In this document: piece after piece, positions 43,479-53,297 of the stretch
Layout of the letters: every line of letters begins with the position of its first letter
Numbering within the stretch: position 1 is the first letter of the stretch
From: Thiothrix subterranea
GTDB lineage: Bacteria; Pseudomonadota; Gammaproteobacteria; Thiotrichales; Thiotrichaceae
Length of the DNA: 64,000 nt
Assembly (NCBI RefSeq): GCF_016772315.1
Contig: NZ_CP053482.1
Coordinates: 2,356,001-2,420,000, forward strand
Reading direction: 5' to 3'
Notes under the pieces: model-generated
What the model was told of the DNA's origin: nothing
What the model saw: the letters and a program-made list of their open reading frames with translations, nothing else
Databases searched by the model: none
Program-made: the position numbers and the translations under genes

Positions 43479-44414
43479 ATGACAACCGCAGCCCCGCAAT
43501 TGATTCAGGCGACGCTTGCGCAATTGAACAAGGTCATTCACGGCAAACCGCAGCAGATACAACTCGCGCTGACTTGCTTGCTGGCAAACGGTCATTTGCT
43601 GCTGGAAGATTTGCCCGGTATGGGTAAAACCACTCTCGCGCACGCACTGGCGCAGGTGTGTGGCTTGGAATACAAGCGCGTGCAATTCACCAGTGATTTG
43701 CTGCCCGCCGATTTGATTGGTGCGGCAATTTTCGAGCCGCAAACGGGTAAATTTTGCTTTCACCCCGGCCCTGTCTTTAGCCAAGTCTTCCTTGCAGACG
43801 AACTCAACCGTGCCACTCCCAAAGCCCAAAGCGCCTTGCTGGAAGCGATGGAAGAACGCCAAGTGAGTGTCGATGGCACGACGCATATTTTGCCCGCTCC
43901 ATTTTTCGTGATCGCCACCCAAAACCCGCAAAGCCAATCGGGAACCTTCCCGCTGCCCGAATCGCAGCTTGACCGTTTCCTCATGCGCCTTTCTTTAGGC
44001 TACCCCGAACCGGCGGCGGAACGCGAATTGCTGAAAGGCCGTAATGGTCGCGTCTTACTCGCAAGTATGCAGCAAGTGTTGAACGAATCGCGCCTGAAAG
44101 CGCTGCAAACGCTCGTGCCACAAGTGAAAATGACCGATACCCTGCTGAATTATGTGCAACGTTTAATCGCCTGCACCCGACAGCCGGACATCTGCCAGTT
44201 GGGGCTATCCCCGCGTGGCGCATTGGCATTGGTGAAAAGTGCGCAAGCTTGGGCATTGTTGCAAGCACGCGGGCATGTGTTGCCGGAAGATGTGCAAGCG
44301 GTGTTCGTGGCAGTCGCTGGGCATCGCCTCGTCGGGCGGCAAGAGGCGCAAGGCGAACAATTGGCACGCCAAATTCTCAGCAAAGTCGATGTGGTCGGCG
44401 GTAAACATGGTTGA
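43479..44414 (+). CDS. MoxR-family AAA+ ATPase
   Basis: The 311-residue chaperone-like ATPase has Walker A LPGMGKTTLA around residues 45-54, Walker B FLADELNRATPKAQSALLEAM near residue 105, and sensor 1 FFVIATQNP near residue 145. The C-terminal lid contains LGLSPRGALALVKSAQAWAL. MoxR proteins act with DUF58/VWA proteins in maturation of envelope or metal-containing complexes. It overlaps the DUF58 gene by eight bases, and a transglutaminase gene follows, the common moxR-DUF58-tgpA layout. Confidence 0.94.
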   Translation: MTTAAPQLIQATLAQLNKVIHGKPQQIQLALTCLLANGHLLLEDLPGMGKTTLAHALAQVCGLEYKRVQFTSDLLPADLIGAAIFEPQTGKFCFHPGPVFSQVFLADELNRATPKAQSALLEAMEERQVSVDGTTHILPAPFFVIATQNPQSQSGTFPLPESQLDRFLMRLSLGYPEPAAERELLKGRNGRVLLASMQQVLNESRLKALQTLVPQVKMTDTLLNYVQRLIACTRQPDICQLGLSPRGALALVKSAQAWALLQARGHVLPEDVQAVFVAVAGHRLVGRQEAQGEQLARQILSKVDVVGGKHG

Positions 44415-45369
44415 GGCACTGCGCGGACACTGGGAAAATTGGGTGCAGCAACGTTTGCCTGCCGCCCGTGTAACCACACTCAATCAACGCAAGATTTTTA
44501 TTGTACCCAGCAAAACCGCTGTCGGGTTGCTGATGCTGATTGCGCTGCTGTTTTTGCTGGGAATTAATTTCCAAAATTCGCTGGTGTACATTATTTGTTT
44601 CTGGCTGTTGTCTTTGCTGCTGCTCACGATTTTTTACACATGGCGCAATCTGGCGGGTTTGACCCTTACCGCCTTGGGTGTGGAACCGTGTTTTGCAGGG
44701 GAAAAAGCGGTGTTGGAAGTGGAGCTAACGCGCCCCGCCCATCAGCCCAAATACGCACTGGAATTGGCGTGGGAAGGCGAAGATCAGGTGCAGGTGGATC
44801 TGGTGACAGCCCAAACCTTGCGCGTAAAACTGTCACACAGCACCAGCGGACGTGGCTATTTCAAACCACCTCGGTTGCGGATTGCGACCCAGTTCCCCAC
44901 CGGATTAGCGCTGGCATGGTCGTATGTGACCTTTGATGTGCGTGGCTTGGTGTACCCCGCACCGGTTGAAAAAGCGTTTCAACCCAGTGGCAATGCCCAG
45001 CGTGAGAATGTTGCAGACGGGCGTGAAATTGCGGGTGGCAGCAACGATTTCGGCGGCATCCGCGATTACCAGCAGGGCGATGGCTCGAAACGTATCCATT
45101 GGGCTAAATATGCGCAAACCGGCAAGCTCTATACTAAAACTTTCGTCGATTACGCCAGCCATGCGCTGTGGTTGGAATGGGATGAACTGCCCATGCCCGG
45201 TATCGAGGTGCGCTTGTCGCATTTGTGCCGCAAGGTGCTGGAATTTCATCAGGAACAGCGCGAATACGGTTTGCGAATTCCCGGCATCTTGATTGAACCG
45301 GGTAAGGGTGAGGCGCACAAAGCGCGTTGCTTGCAGGCATTGGCGCTGTTTGGGGTGCAGGATGCATAA
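44407..45369 (+). CDS. DUF58-domain membrane-anchored protein
   Basis: The 320-residue protein has two adjacent hydrophobic helices near residues 38-80 (VGLLMLIALLFLLG and VYIICFWLLSLLLLTIFY). The DUF58 signature FGGIRDYQQGDGSKRIHWAKYAQTGKLYTK-type segment lies near residue 215. The start at 44407 overlaps moxR; a longer in-frame reading from 44239 lies wholly within moxR. It overlaps tgpA by eight bases. DUF58 proteins carry a vWA-like fold and partner MoxR ATPases. Confidence 0.93.
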   Translation: MVEALRGHWENWVQQRLPAARVTTLNQRKIFIVPSKTAVGLLMLIALLFLLGINFQNSLVYIICFWLLSLLLLTIFYTWRNLAGLTLTALGVEPCFAGEKAVLEVELTRPAHQPKYALELAWEGEDQVQVDLVTAQTLRVKLSHSTSGRGYFKPPRLRIATQFPTGLALAWSYVTFDVRGLVYPAPVEKAFQPSGNAQRENVADGREIAGGSNDFGGIRDYQQGDGSKRIHWAKYAQTGKLYTKTFVDYASHALWLEWDELPMPGIEVRLSHLCRKVLEFHQEQREYGLRIPGILIEPGKGEAHKARCLQALALFGVQDA

Positions 45370-47370
45370 GCAGATTACCTACACCGGCATGATTTGGTTG
45401 CTGGCGGCGCAAGTCGTGGTGATGTTGCCGTTTCTCTTCGACCTGCCGATTTGGTTACTGCCGGTGCTGTTGTTTGCGGCAGGTTGGCGTTTGCGGGTGT
45501 TATCGGGGGCGGCGTTGCAGCCGGGGAATGTGATCAAGGCATTGCTGATCGTGTTGGGCATTGGCGGTTTGGTATTAAGCGGTTTGAAGTTTCCCTCGTT
45601 GGATGCGATGGCAACCTTGTTATTGCTGGGGTTTGCGTTCAAATCGTTGGAAGTGGCGCAGCGGCGTGATGCGCTGGTGGTGATTTTCATCGGGTATTTT
45701 TTGGTGGCGCTGCATTTTTTGTACGCGCAATCCATTACCGCCGCGCTGTATGGCATGGTGTCGATGATCGTGTTGACGGGTGCATTGGTCGGGGTGCAAC
45801 AGTCGGTCGCGGAGTTTTCGGCGGGGCAACAGGTGCGTTTTAATTTGCGCTTGTCGGTGTTTATGTTGCTGCAATGTTTGCCATTGATGTTGGTTATTTT
45901 TGTGTTTGCGCCGCGTTTGCCGCCGCTGTGGTCGCTGCCGATGCCGACCGGACAGGCGAAAATGGGCGTGTCGGATCGCATGGCTCCCGGTGATATTGAG
46001 AAGCTTAGCCAATCGGATGCGCTGGCGTTTCGGGTAACGTTTAAAGGCAAAAAACCCGCTCAGCACGAATTGTATTGGCGCGGCATGGTGTTTAACCATT
46101 TTGACGGGCGCGAATGGCGGCAATTTGAACGCGATATTGACCCGCAGCAAGTGCAAAGTGCGTTGCTGACGAATTACCGCTGGCAGCCCGACGCGCTGCG
46201 GCTGCAAGGCGAACCGATTGCTTATGAGGCGGTTTACGAAAAAACCGGGCAGCCTTGGTTGTTTACCCTGACGCCAGCGGTGGACGTCGAAGGCGACGTA
46301 TTGCGCGGTGCGGATTATCGGGTGATGGCACGGCAAGATTTGCAAGCGCCGTTTTTGTTGAAGGCGGTGAGTTACCCTGATTCCCAGCGCGATCTGGCGC
46401 TTGCCCCGGAATTGCGGCAGTTGGCGTTGCATTTGCCGGAAACGGGTGATGCGCGGACTCGTGATTTGGCGCAACAGTTATGGCGCGAAACCGGCACGGA
46501 ACAGGCGTATTTGGATAGGGTGTTGGCACGATTTCGGGATCAACGTTTTGAATACACCTTGAAGCCGCCAACCTTGAGCGCAAGCGATACGATTGATGCG
46601 TTTTTGTTTGAATCGCAGCGCGGGTTTTGTGCGCATTACGCGGGCAGCTTCGTGTTTCTGATGCGGGCGGCAGGAATTCCGGCACGGGTCGTGGTGGGCT
46701 ATCAGGGCGGCGAATGGAATGCAGCGGGTGATTATTTGGCGATTCACCAATACGATGCTCATGCGTGGGCGGAAGTGTGGTTGACGGGGCAAGGCTGGGT
46801 GCGAATTGACCCGACCACGATGGTTGCGCCGAGCCGTACCGAGCAAGGCTTGGAAGCCGCAATGCAAGCAGAAGGCAGTTTTCTGGCAGATTCGATGTTT
46901 TCGGTGCGTAAGATTGCTTGGTTGAATGGCATCCGGCAGCAGCTTGATACCGTGCAATACGGCTGGCGGCGTTGGGTGCTTGGGTATGACGGGGCGGAAC
47001 AGGCGGCGCTGTTAAAGTCGTTGCTGGGAACGTTTTCGGTGCAAGGGGTGGCGTTGCTCATGGGGGGGGGCTTGCAGCGATTGGCTTGTTGTGGCTGGTG
47101 CTGTTGGGGATGACGCCACGGCGTGAGCGTGAGGCGTTGGAGCATCAATTGTACCGGCGTTTTTGTGCGGCGTTGGCAAAGCGTGGGGTGTTGCGCGAAC
47201 CGGGGGATGCGCCGGGGGTGTTTGCGGCACAAGCGGCGGAGGCATTGCCTGCGGTGGCGGGGGTAATCCGCGAATTTACGCAGGTGTATGAGGGGATTTG
47301 TTATGCGCCGTCAGCCGACGGGCAACAGGCGACCCGGCGGCTGAAAGCATTGCTGGGAAAATTGAGGTAG
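45362..47370 (+). CDS. TgpA-like membrane transglutaminase with frame break at a G9 tract
   Basis: The protein has about six N-terminal membrane helices, a DUF3488 region and a periplasmic transglutaminase core with Cys-His-Asp triad (QRGFCAHYAG, YDAHAWAEVW, WVRIDPT). The reading frame from 45362 stops at 47113 in Cys/Trp-rich noise. Switching to the -1 frame at the run of nine G (47062-47070) restores a clean final membrane helix (GGLAAIGLLWLVLLG) and the usual DUF4129-like cytoplasmic tail (HQLYRRFCAALAKRGV) to 47370. Causes could be ribosomal slippage, phase variation or sequence error. Homologues in Pseudomonas are essential envelope proteins. Confidence 0.88.
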
Positions 47371-47394
47371 AGACGCAAAATCTTGCGTCTCTAC
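47367..47394. repeat. Short perfect inverted repeat overlapping the tgpA stop
   Basis: GTAGAGACGCAA and TTGCGTCTCTAC are 12-base perfect arms around the loop AATC. It includes the stop codon of the tgpA tail. Similar dispersed mini-palindromes are known from several bacterial genomes. It can also act as a 3' hairpin. Confidence 0.65.
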
Positions 47395-47414
47395 ATAACC
47401 CACTAAGCCCTAAT

Positions 47415-48347
47415 TTAACCTTGACGCATTCGTTGCAGAAGGGAGGAAATAGGCGTAACCACTGCCAGCACTACCGCACCCGCCAATACGCCGAATACCC
47501 CACTCAACAGCGTGGGCGCAATGGCTTTGAGTGCGCCGCCTATCCCACCGACTTGCTGCACAAACAGTTCTGCGCCGTGCAGGAAATCGTGCGAATGCGG
47601 GATGCCATGCAGCAAAATACCGCCACCGACAAGAAACATTGCGGCAGTGCCCACCACGGATAAGGTTTTCATCAGCCAAGGCGCGAACCACAAAATGCCA
47701 TTCCCCAAGGCGCGGCGGAAGCCGGTGGCGTTGTCTTTGATGAGGTGAAAACCGAGGTCGTCGAGTTTGACGATACCCGCGACCAAGCCGTATACGCCGA
47801 TGGTCATAATAATCGCGATGCCAGATACCACCGCCGCTTGCATGGCAAACGACGCGCCTTGTGCCGTGCCGAGCGCAATCACAATGATTTCGGCGGAGAG
47901 GATAAAATCGGTGCGGATTGCGCCTTTGATTTTGTCTTTTTCAAATGCCACCATGTCGACATCGGGGTTACGTGCGACTTCGAGTAATTCGGCTTGATCT
48001 TTCTCGTGGTGGTGAGAGAGTTTGTGAGCAATTTTTTCAAAGCCTTCGTAACACAAAAATGCGCCGCCGATCATCAATAACGGGGTAATCAGCCAAGGCG
48101 CAATCGCGCTGATCAGCAGTGCTGCGGGTACGAGGATCAGTTTGTTGAGGAATGAGCCTTTGGCAACCGCCCACACCACGGGTAATTCGCGCTCAGCTTG
48201 GACACCGGCTACTTGTTGCGCATTCAATGCGAGGTCGTCGCCCAATACGCCAGCGGTTTTTTTCGCGGCGACTTTGGTCATGAGGGAAACATCATCCAGA
48301 ACGGTGGTGATGTCATCGAGTAAGGCTAAAAGGCTTCCACCCGCCAT
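47415..48347 (-). CDS. DUF808 (YedI-like) inner-membrane protein
   Basis: The 310-residue protein matches DUF808: [20 protein letters not shown] at the N-terminus, [18 protein letters not shown], and [14 protein letters not shown] near residue 100. It has roughly six to eight membrane helices and a Gly/His-rich loop ([15 protein letters not shown]). The function is unknown. It is transcribed on its own and converges on the tgpA-like gene. Confidence 0.92.
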   Translation of the reverse strand: MAGGSLLALLDDITTVLDDVSLMTKVAAKKTAGVLGDDLALNAQQVAGVQAERELPVVWAVAKGSFLNKLILVPAALLISAIAPWLITPLLMIGGAFLCYEGFEKIAHKLSHHHEKDQAELLEVARNPDVDMVAFEKDKIKGAIRTDFILSAEIIVIALGTAQGASFAMQAAVVSGIAIIMTIGVYGLVAGIVKLDDLGFHLIKDNATGFRRALGNGILWFAPWLMKTLSVVGTAAMFLVGGGILLHGIPHSHDFLHGAELFVQQVGGIGGALKAIAPTLLSGVFGVLAGAVVLAVVTPISSLLQRMRQG

Positions 48348-48479
48348 GCAAAACTCCTGATTTCCATTGGTTTATCTATTGCGGCGTATGCTACACCGAT
48401 ATACGACAAACCTGACAGACAATTTTCTTTTATACTAGCTGGATGCTGTCAGCGATTGCTAAACCAAGGAGACGAATGC

Positions 48480-49436
48480 GTGAGTGCGCTTTACCCCCCC
48501 ATCCGTGATAACCATCATTTTTACCTGAAGGTGGATGATGTGCATGAACTTTATGTGGAAGAATGCGGCGTCCCGGACGGTTTGCCGGTGGTGTTCTTGC
48601 ACGGTGGCCCCGGTTCGGGTTGTGAACCTTGGCATCGGCAATTTTTCGATCCGAATTTGTACCGCATTATTCTGTTTGACCAGCGCGGTTGTGGGCGTTC
48701 CAAACCTCATGCGTCGTTGGAACGCAATACGACGTGGGATTTGGTCGCCGATATGGAATTGATCCGCGAACATTTGGGGATTGATCAGTGGGTATTGTTT
48801 GGCGGTTCGTGGGGTTCGACCTTGGCGCTGGCGTATGCGGAGTCGTATCCGGCGCGGGTGAACGGGATGATTTTGCGCGGTATTTTTCTGTGTCGCCCAC
48901 GGGATATTGATTGGTTTTACCAAGTGGGGCAGGGCATTGAGCGTATTTACCCCGATTATTGGCAAGATTACTTAGCACCCATTCCCGAAGCGGAACGCGG
49001 CGATATGGTGGCGGCGTATTACCGGCGCTTGACGGGTGACAACGAAATTGCGCGAATGCAAGCGGCGAAAGCGTGGTCAACGTGGGAAGCGCGTTGCGCG
49101 AATTTACAACAGAAAGAAAGCGTGTTGTCGCATTTCACCGACCCGTATACCGCCATGAGCGTGGCGCGTATTGAGGCACATTATTTCATCAATAACGGTT
49201 TCCTCGAACCGAATCAATTGCTGGCGAATGCGCACCGGATTGCGCATTTGCCGGGCAGTATTATTCACGGGCGCTACGACATGATTTGCCCATTGGAACA
49301 GGCATTTGCGCTGCATCAGGCATGGCCTAACGCGGATTTTCATGTGATTCCTGACAGTGGTCATGCGGCGAGTGAAGCGTTGATTCAGCAAGCTTTGGTA
49401 CAAGCGACCGATGCATTGGTGGATTATTTGGCATGA
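48480..49436 (+). CDS. pip: Proline iminopeptidase
   Basis: The 318-residue alpha/beta hydrolase removes N-terminal proline from peptides. The oxyanion motif HGGPGSGC lies near residue 40, the nucleophile Ser in [13 protein letters not shown] near residue 110, and Asp and His in GRYDMICP and DSGHAASE near the C-terminus. The GTG at 48480 is chosen because AAGGAG lies eight bases before it; an in-frame TTG at 48456 lies upstream of that site. The stop overlaps the dtd start. Confidence 0.96.
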   Translation: MSALYPPIRDNHHFYLKVDDVHELYVEECGVPDGLPVVFLHGGPGSGCEPWHRQFFDPNLYRIILFDQRGCGRSKPHASLERNTTWDLVADMELIREHLGIDQWVLFGGSWGSTLALAYAESYPARVNGMILRGIFLCRPRDIDWFYQVGQGIERIYPDYWQDYLAPIPEAERGDMVAAYYRRLTGDNEIARMQAAKAWSTWEARCANLQQKESVLSHFTDPYTAMSVARIEAHYFINNGFLEPNQLLANAHRIAHLPGSIIHGRYDMICPLEQAFALHQAWPNADFHVIPDSGHAASEALIQQALVQATDALVDYLA

Positions 49437-49870
49437 TTGGCTTAATTCAGCGCGTCTCTCATGCGCAAGTTGACATTGATGGTGTGACCGTTGGTCAGAT
49501 TGAGCGCGGGATTTTGTTATTGCTGGGCGTGGAAAAAGCGGACACCGAGGCACAGGCCGAGCGTTTACTGGAAAGGGTGTTGGGCTACCGCATTTTTCCC
49601 GATGCACAAGGGAAAATGAATCTTTCATTACGTGAAATTAGCGGTGGATTGTTGATTGTGCCGCAATTCACGTTGCCCGCCGACACCCGCAAGGGAATGC
49701 GCCCCAGTTTTACGCCCGCAGCGCCGCCCGATCAGGGTAAAACGCTGTTTACTTACTTTGTGGAACAGGCGCGGCAGCAGTTGACAATGGTGCAAACCGG
49801 GGTGTTTGGCGCGGATATGCAGGTGTCACTCACCAACGATGGCCCGGTGACATTTTGGTTGCAAGTTTGA
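49433..49870 (+). CDS. dtd: D-aminoacyl-tRNA deacylase
   Basis: The 145-residue enzyme hydrolyses D-amino acids mischarged on tRNA. Motifs are the start [17 protein letters not shown], the SQFT-type motif as [17 protein letters not shown] near residue 80, and the C-terminal Gly-cisPro-like [20 protein letters not shown]. It overlaps pip by four bases. Standard length and motifs. Confidence 0.97.
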   Translation: MIGLIQRVSHAQVDIDGVTVGQIERGILLLLGVEKADTEAQAERLLERVLGYRIFPDAQGKMNLSLREISGGLLIVPQFTLPADTRKGMRPSFTPAAPPDQGKTLFTYFVEQARQQLTMVQTGVFGADMQVSLTNDGPVTFWLQV

Positions 49871-49900
49871 GTGGGGACTTCTATATAAATAAGCAGTGTG

Positions 49901-49929
49901 TTGCTGATGCGCTAACCGCCGCCTATAAT
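49901..49929 (+). promoter_or_regulatory. Sigma-70 promoter for the FkbH-ACP operon
   Basis: TTGCTG and a perfect TATAAT are separated by 17 bases. The start near 49936 leaves a leader of about 136 bases before 50072. Confidence 0.7.
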
Positions 49930-50071
49930 AAATAAGCGTCATTTGTCAATTAAGCCCCTTATGACAGTTGATCGGGTCATTCTGTTACTGCATCCTGACA
50001 ATCAGGTAAGGTAGCGGTATGTATGTTAAAAAGTGTCAATACTTGATGAAATTTGTCTGGAGCGGGATGTG

Positions 50072-51751
50072 ATGATTCCTGAGATGTCTTTAATTATCAA
50101 ACGGATGGAAAGTCAGCCGACCTTGTTTACGGCGCGTCCTACCCGTTTATCTTTACAGCAACTGAGTTTAGGGGCTGAGCAAAATCGGTCGGTCAGCGTG
50201 AATGTTTGGCGTAATCACGCCTTAGAATCCATTGTGAGTTTGGCGCAACCGTATTTTGCGTTTGGGCGTTGGCAAGTGGCGTTTAACTTCGGCGATTATG
50301 ACGATTCCTTGATGTTTGCTGGGCGCGAAGCCGCCGATCTGGAATTGTTGTGGCTGGATAGCAGCCGTTATTTGGCGAACACCGATTTTGCGGCGTGGAG
50401 TGAATGGCTGTTGACGCGCTTGAGCGTATTGCGTGCTGCGTCAAACGTGCCGATTATTGTGGCGACTTGGTTGCAAAACGCGGAACAACACCAGCAGATG
50501 CAGGCGCTGGTCGATACTTTGCCGGATATTTACTTTGCGGATATTGGCAGCGTGTGCGCCGAAGCGAGGGTGGAATTGCTGGATATGCGCATTGCCGTGG
50601 CAACCGGCTCACCGGTTAGCAATGCGGCACAGCCGTTATTGGCACGTAAATTGGCTTGCCATTGGTTGCCAGCGGCGTTATCGCCACCGATTAAGGCATT
50701 GGCCTTGGATTTGGATAATACCTTGCACCAAGGTATTTTGGGTGAAGACGGGATTCACGGGGTGGCCTTAACCCCGCAGCACAAAGCCTTGCAAGAATCC
50801 GTCAAAGCGTTGCAGCAAAAAGGTATTTTCCTCGCACTCGTTTCACGCAATGAACGGGTGGATGTGGAAGATCTGTTTGCACAACGCGACGATTTCCCAC
50901 TGAAATGGGACGATTTCGCGGCAACCGAAGTGTCGTGGGGCGATAAAGCCAGTGCGATTGCACGGGTAGCGCAAGCGTTGCGGATTTCCCCTGACGCGGT
51001 GTTATTCGTGGATGATAATCTCGGCGAACTCGTCGCAGTGACCAGCCAATTACCCCAAGTACACGCGATTCATGCGCACGAAAATGCTGAATTGACCCGT
51101 CGAGCGCTTGAACATTACCCTGCATTGTGGCGTTGGAAAGTGACCGCTGATGACGTGAAGCGCAATCAAGATATGAAAGCCAATGCTTTACGCGAATCGT
51201 TGCTGACGGAAGTGACCGACCCCGAAGAATATTTGCGTAATTTGCAGGTGACGCTGGTGTTTAACCATGCACCGCAAGAACATTTGTCGCGTTTGGCTGA
51301 TTTGTGTAAGAAAACCAACCAGTTTAATTTGGCGATGCGCCGGTTTAGTTTGTCCGAGTTGACCGAGCGCTATAACAGTGAAAATTCCGCTGTCGCTTGC
51401 GTGCAATTGAAAGACCGTTTATCGGATAGTGGTATCATTGCGGTTATTGTGGCTGAGCGTCATGGTGATTTGCTCATAATTGAGGAATTATGCATCAGTT
51501 GCCGCGCTTTAGGGCGACAATTGGAAGACACCATTGTGTTGTGGACGATTCGCAATTTGCCGCAGTTTCAAACCTGCGAACAAGTGTGTTTCCGTGTGCA
51601 ACACGGCCCGCGTAATCAGCCTGCGCAGGCATGGTTGGCAGGGCATTTGCAAGTAGCGCCCGATGCCGTTCAAGAAGGGCTGAACGGTATCCCCAGACAA
51701 ACCCTTGAACAGTTCACGCCTGTACAAAGCGTCCGATTAATTGAGGAATAA
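50072..51751 (+). CDS. FkbH-like HAD-IIIC enzyme for loading an acyl carrier protein
   Basis: The 559-residue protein has an N-terminal SGNH-like region of about 200 residues. The HAD core follows, with LALDLDNTLHQGILGEDG (Asp213, Asp215), LVSRN near residue 258 and VLFVDDNLGE near residue 315. A C-terminal GNAT-like domain carries LCKKTNQFNLAMRRFS and RALGRQLED. FkbH enzymes load glyceryl or similar groups onto an ACP. The ACP gene is six bases downstream. The ATG at 50072 follows GGAG; a GTG at 50033 would extend it by 13 residues. Confidence 0.9.
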   Translation: MIPEMSLIIKRMESQPTLFTARPTRLSLQQLSLGAEQNRSVSVNVWRNHALESIVSLAQPYFAFGRWQVAFNFGDYDDSLMFAGREAADLELLWLDSSRYLANTDFAAWSEWLLTRLSVLRAASNVPIIVATWLQNAEQHQQMQALVDTLPDIYFADIGSVCAEARVELLDMRIAVATGSPVSNAAQPLLARKLACHWLPAALSPPIKALALDLDNTLHQGILGEDGIHGVALTPQHKALQESVKALQQKGIFLALVSRNERVDVEDLFAQRDDFPLKWDDFAATEVSWGDKASAIARVAQALRISPDAVLFVDDNLGELVAVTSQLPQVHAIHAHENAELTRRALEHYPALWRWKVTADDVKRNQDMKANALRESLLTEVTDPEEYLRNLQVTLVFNHAPQEHLSRLADLCKKTNQFNLAMRRFSLSELTERYNSENSAVACVQLKDRLSDSGIIAVIVAERHGDLLIIEELCISCRALGRQLEDTIVLWTIRNLPQFQTCEQVCFRVQHGPRNQPAQAWLAGHLQVAPDAVQEGLNGIPRQTLEQFTPVQSVRLIEE

Positions 51752-51757
51752 CAAAAC

Positions 51758-52048
51758 ATGGATTCACAAAAAATTAAGGATACCCTGAAGCAGGCGCTGG
51801 TCGCTATTTTGGGTAAGCCGGTTGCCGCTGATGAGGGCGTATGGTTAAGCATGAGCGGACGCAAGGATTGGGATTCACTCAAGCAGGTGGAAATCTTGCT
51901 GCTGTTAGAAGAAGAATTCAATATTCGCTATACCGAAGAAGAGTTTGCTCAGTTGGAAACGGCGGCAGATATTGTGGCGCTGACTTTATACAAGTGTGAG
52001 AATGAAACGTCAGCACCGGCTGATGATGGTTTGTTTAGCTATTATTAA
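51758..52048 (+). CDS. Acyl carrier protein (stand-alone)
   Basis: The 96-residue protein has the phosphopantetheine site WDSLKQVEILLLLEEEF with Ser40. The acidic helices resemble a dedicated carrier, not housekeeping AcpP (which has GADSLD). It sits between the FkbH-like loader and the MaoC/SDR protein, so it probably holds an acyl group that these enzymes load and modify. A ribosome site GAGGAA precedes it. Confidence 0.93.
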   Translation: MDSQKIKDTLKQALVAILGKPVAADEGVWLSMSGRKDWDSLKQVEILLLLEEEFNIRYTEEEFAQLETAADIVALTLYKCENETSAPADDGLFSYY

Positions 52049-52083
52049 TCTCATAATGTCATTGAGCAGCAGAAGGGGCGGGC

Positions 52084-53265
52084 ATGGCGCGTTTTGATGA
52101 AATTCTGGTTGGGCAGGTTGCCGAACTGGAACATGTCGTAACAGATAAAGATCTGGAACGTTTTGTGGAATTGAGCGGCGACGATAATCGCTTGCACGTT
52201 GACCCCACTTACGCTGCCCGTACCAGTTTCAAAAAGCCGGTGGCGCACGGCATGTTGGGGGTATCGTTTATCTCCACCATTATCGGCACGCGCTTGCCGG
52301 GCGATGGCGCGTTGTGGTTCGCCCAAAATCTCGAATTCCTGTTGCCGGTGCGGGTGGGCGATACTCTGACAGTTCGCGCCGAGGTGTTGCGTAAAATTGA
52401 TCGAATGCAAGTTATTGAATTGCAGACGGACATTTTTAATCAACACCGTCAAAAAGTCACCACTGGCGTGGCGAAAATTAAAGTCGTGGAAATCGAGGAT
52501 GATCCCAGTATCGAGCCAGAACCCCCGCGTCCGGTGGCATTAGTCGTGGGCGGTTCGGGCGGCATTGGCGGCGCGGTATGCCGTCACTTGGCAGCAGCCG
52601 GTTTTGATGTGGCGGTTCACTATTTCACGCAAGTAGCGAATGCGGAAGCTGTGCTGCGCGATGTTGAAGCAACCGGGCAAAAAGCGGTGATGGTGGCGGC
52701 GGATATTCGCAACGAAACCGCTGTTGCGAATATGGCGCATTATGTGCAGCGGCATTTGGGCAATATTACGGTACTGGTCAATTGCACCACGGCTCCGATG
52801 GCAGCGATTCGCTGGGAAGATGTGCAGTGGAAAGATTTTGAGGCGCACTTACAGACCGCGTTACAAGGTGCGTTCCATGTCGTGCGCCATGTGACGCCGC
52901 AAATGGAAGTGGCAAATTACGGTAAAATTATCCACATCAGTGCGCAATTGATCGAAGCGCCGATGGGGAATTTGTTGCCGTTTATTACCGCGAAAGCCGC
53001 GTTGGATGGCTTTAGTCATGCGTTGGCGATTGAGCTGTCCCCCAAAGGGATTCGCGTGAATATGGTTGCTCCCGGTATGACCGATACCGCGCAATTGGCG
53101 GAAGTGCCGGAACGTATCCGCTTAATGGCGGCGGCTCGTGTCCCTCTGCGGCGCATTGCCAAGCCCGATGATGTGGCGGGCGTTGTGGCTTTCCTTGCTT
53201 CGCGTCAATCCGACTATTTGACGGGCGAAACCATTCGCGTCAACGGCGGGCAGGTGATGTCTTGA
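52084..53265 (+). CDS. MaoC-dehydratase / short-chain dehydrogenase fusion
   Basis: Residues 1-140 form a MaoC-like hotdog domain with the hydratase motif GDDNRLHVDPTYA (Asp34, His39). Residues 150-393 form an SDR domain with the nucleotide motif VGGSGGIGG at 155-163. The SDR active site is unusual: the YxxxK tyrosine is Phe300 with Lys304 kept, the serine position is Ala or shifted (HISAQ), and the NAG motif is NCTTA. The domain may be a non-catalytic or altered reductase. The fusion with ACP and FkbH neighbours suggests processing of a 3-hydroxyacyl-ACP. Confidence 0.88.
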   Translation: MARFDEILVGQVAELEHVVTDKDLERFVELSGDDNRLHVDPTYAARTSFKKPVAHGMLGVSFISTIIGTRLPGDGALWFAQNLEFLLPVRVGDTLTVRAEVLRKIDRMQVIELQTDIFNQHRQKVTTGVAKIKVVEIEDDPSIEPEPPRPVALVVGGSGGIGGAVCRHLAAAGFDVAVHYFTQVANAEAVLRDVEATGQKAVMVAADIRNETAVANMAHYVQRHLGNITVLVNCTTAPMAAIRWEDVQWKDFEAHLQTALQGAFHVVRHVTPQMEVANYGKIIHISAQLIEAPMGNLLPFITAKAALDGFSHALAIELSPKGIRVNMVAPGMTDTAQLAEVPERIRLMAAARVPLRRIAKPDDVAGVVAFLASRQSDYLTGETIRVNGGQVMS

Positions 53266-53297
53266 TTTTTCCCATAGCGATTAGAAAAGGATGATTC

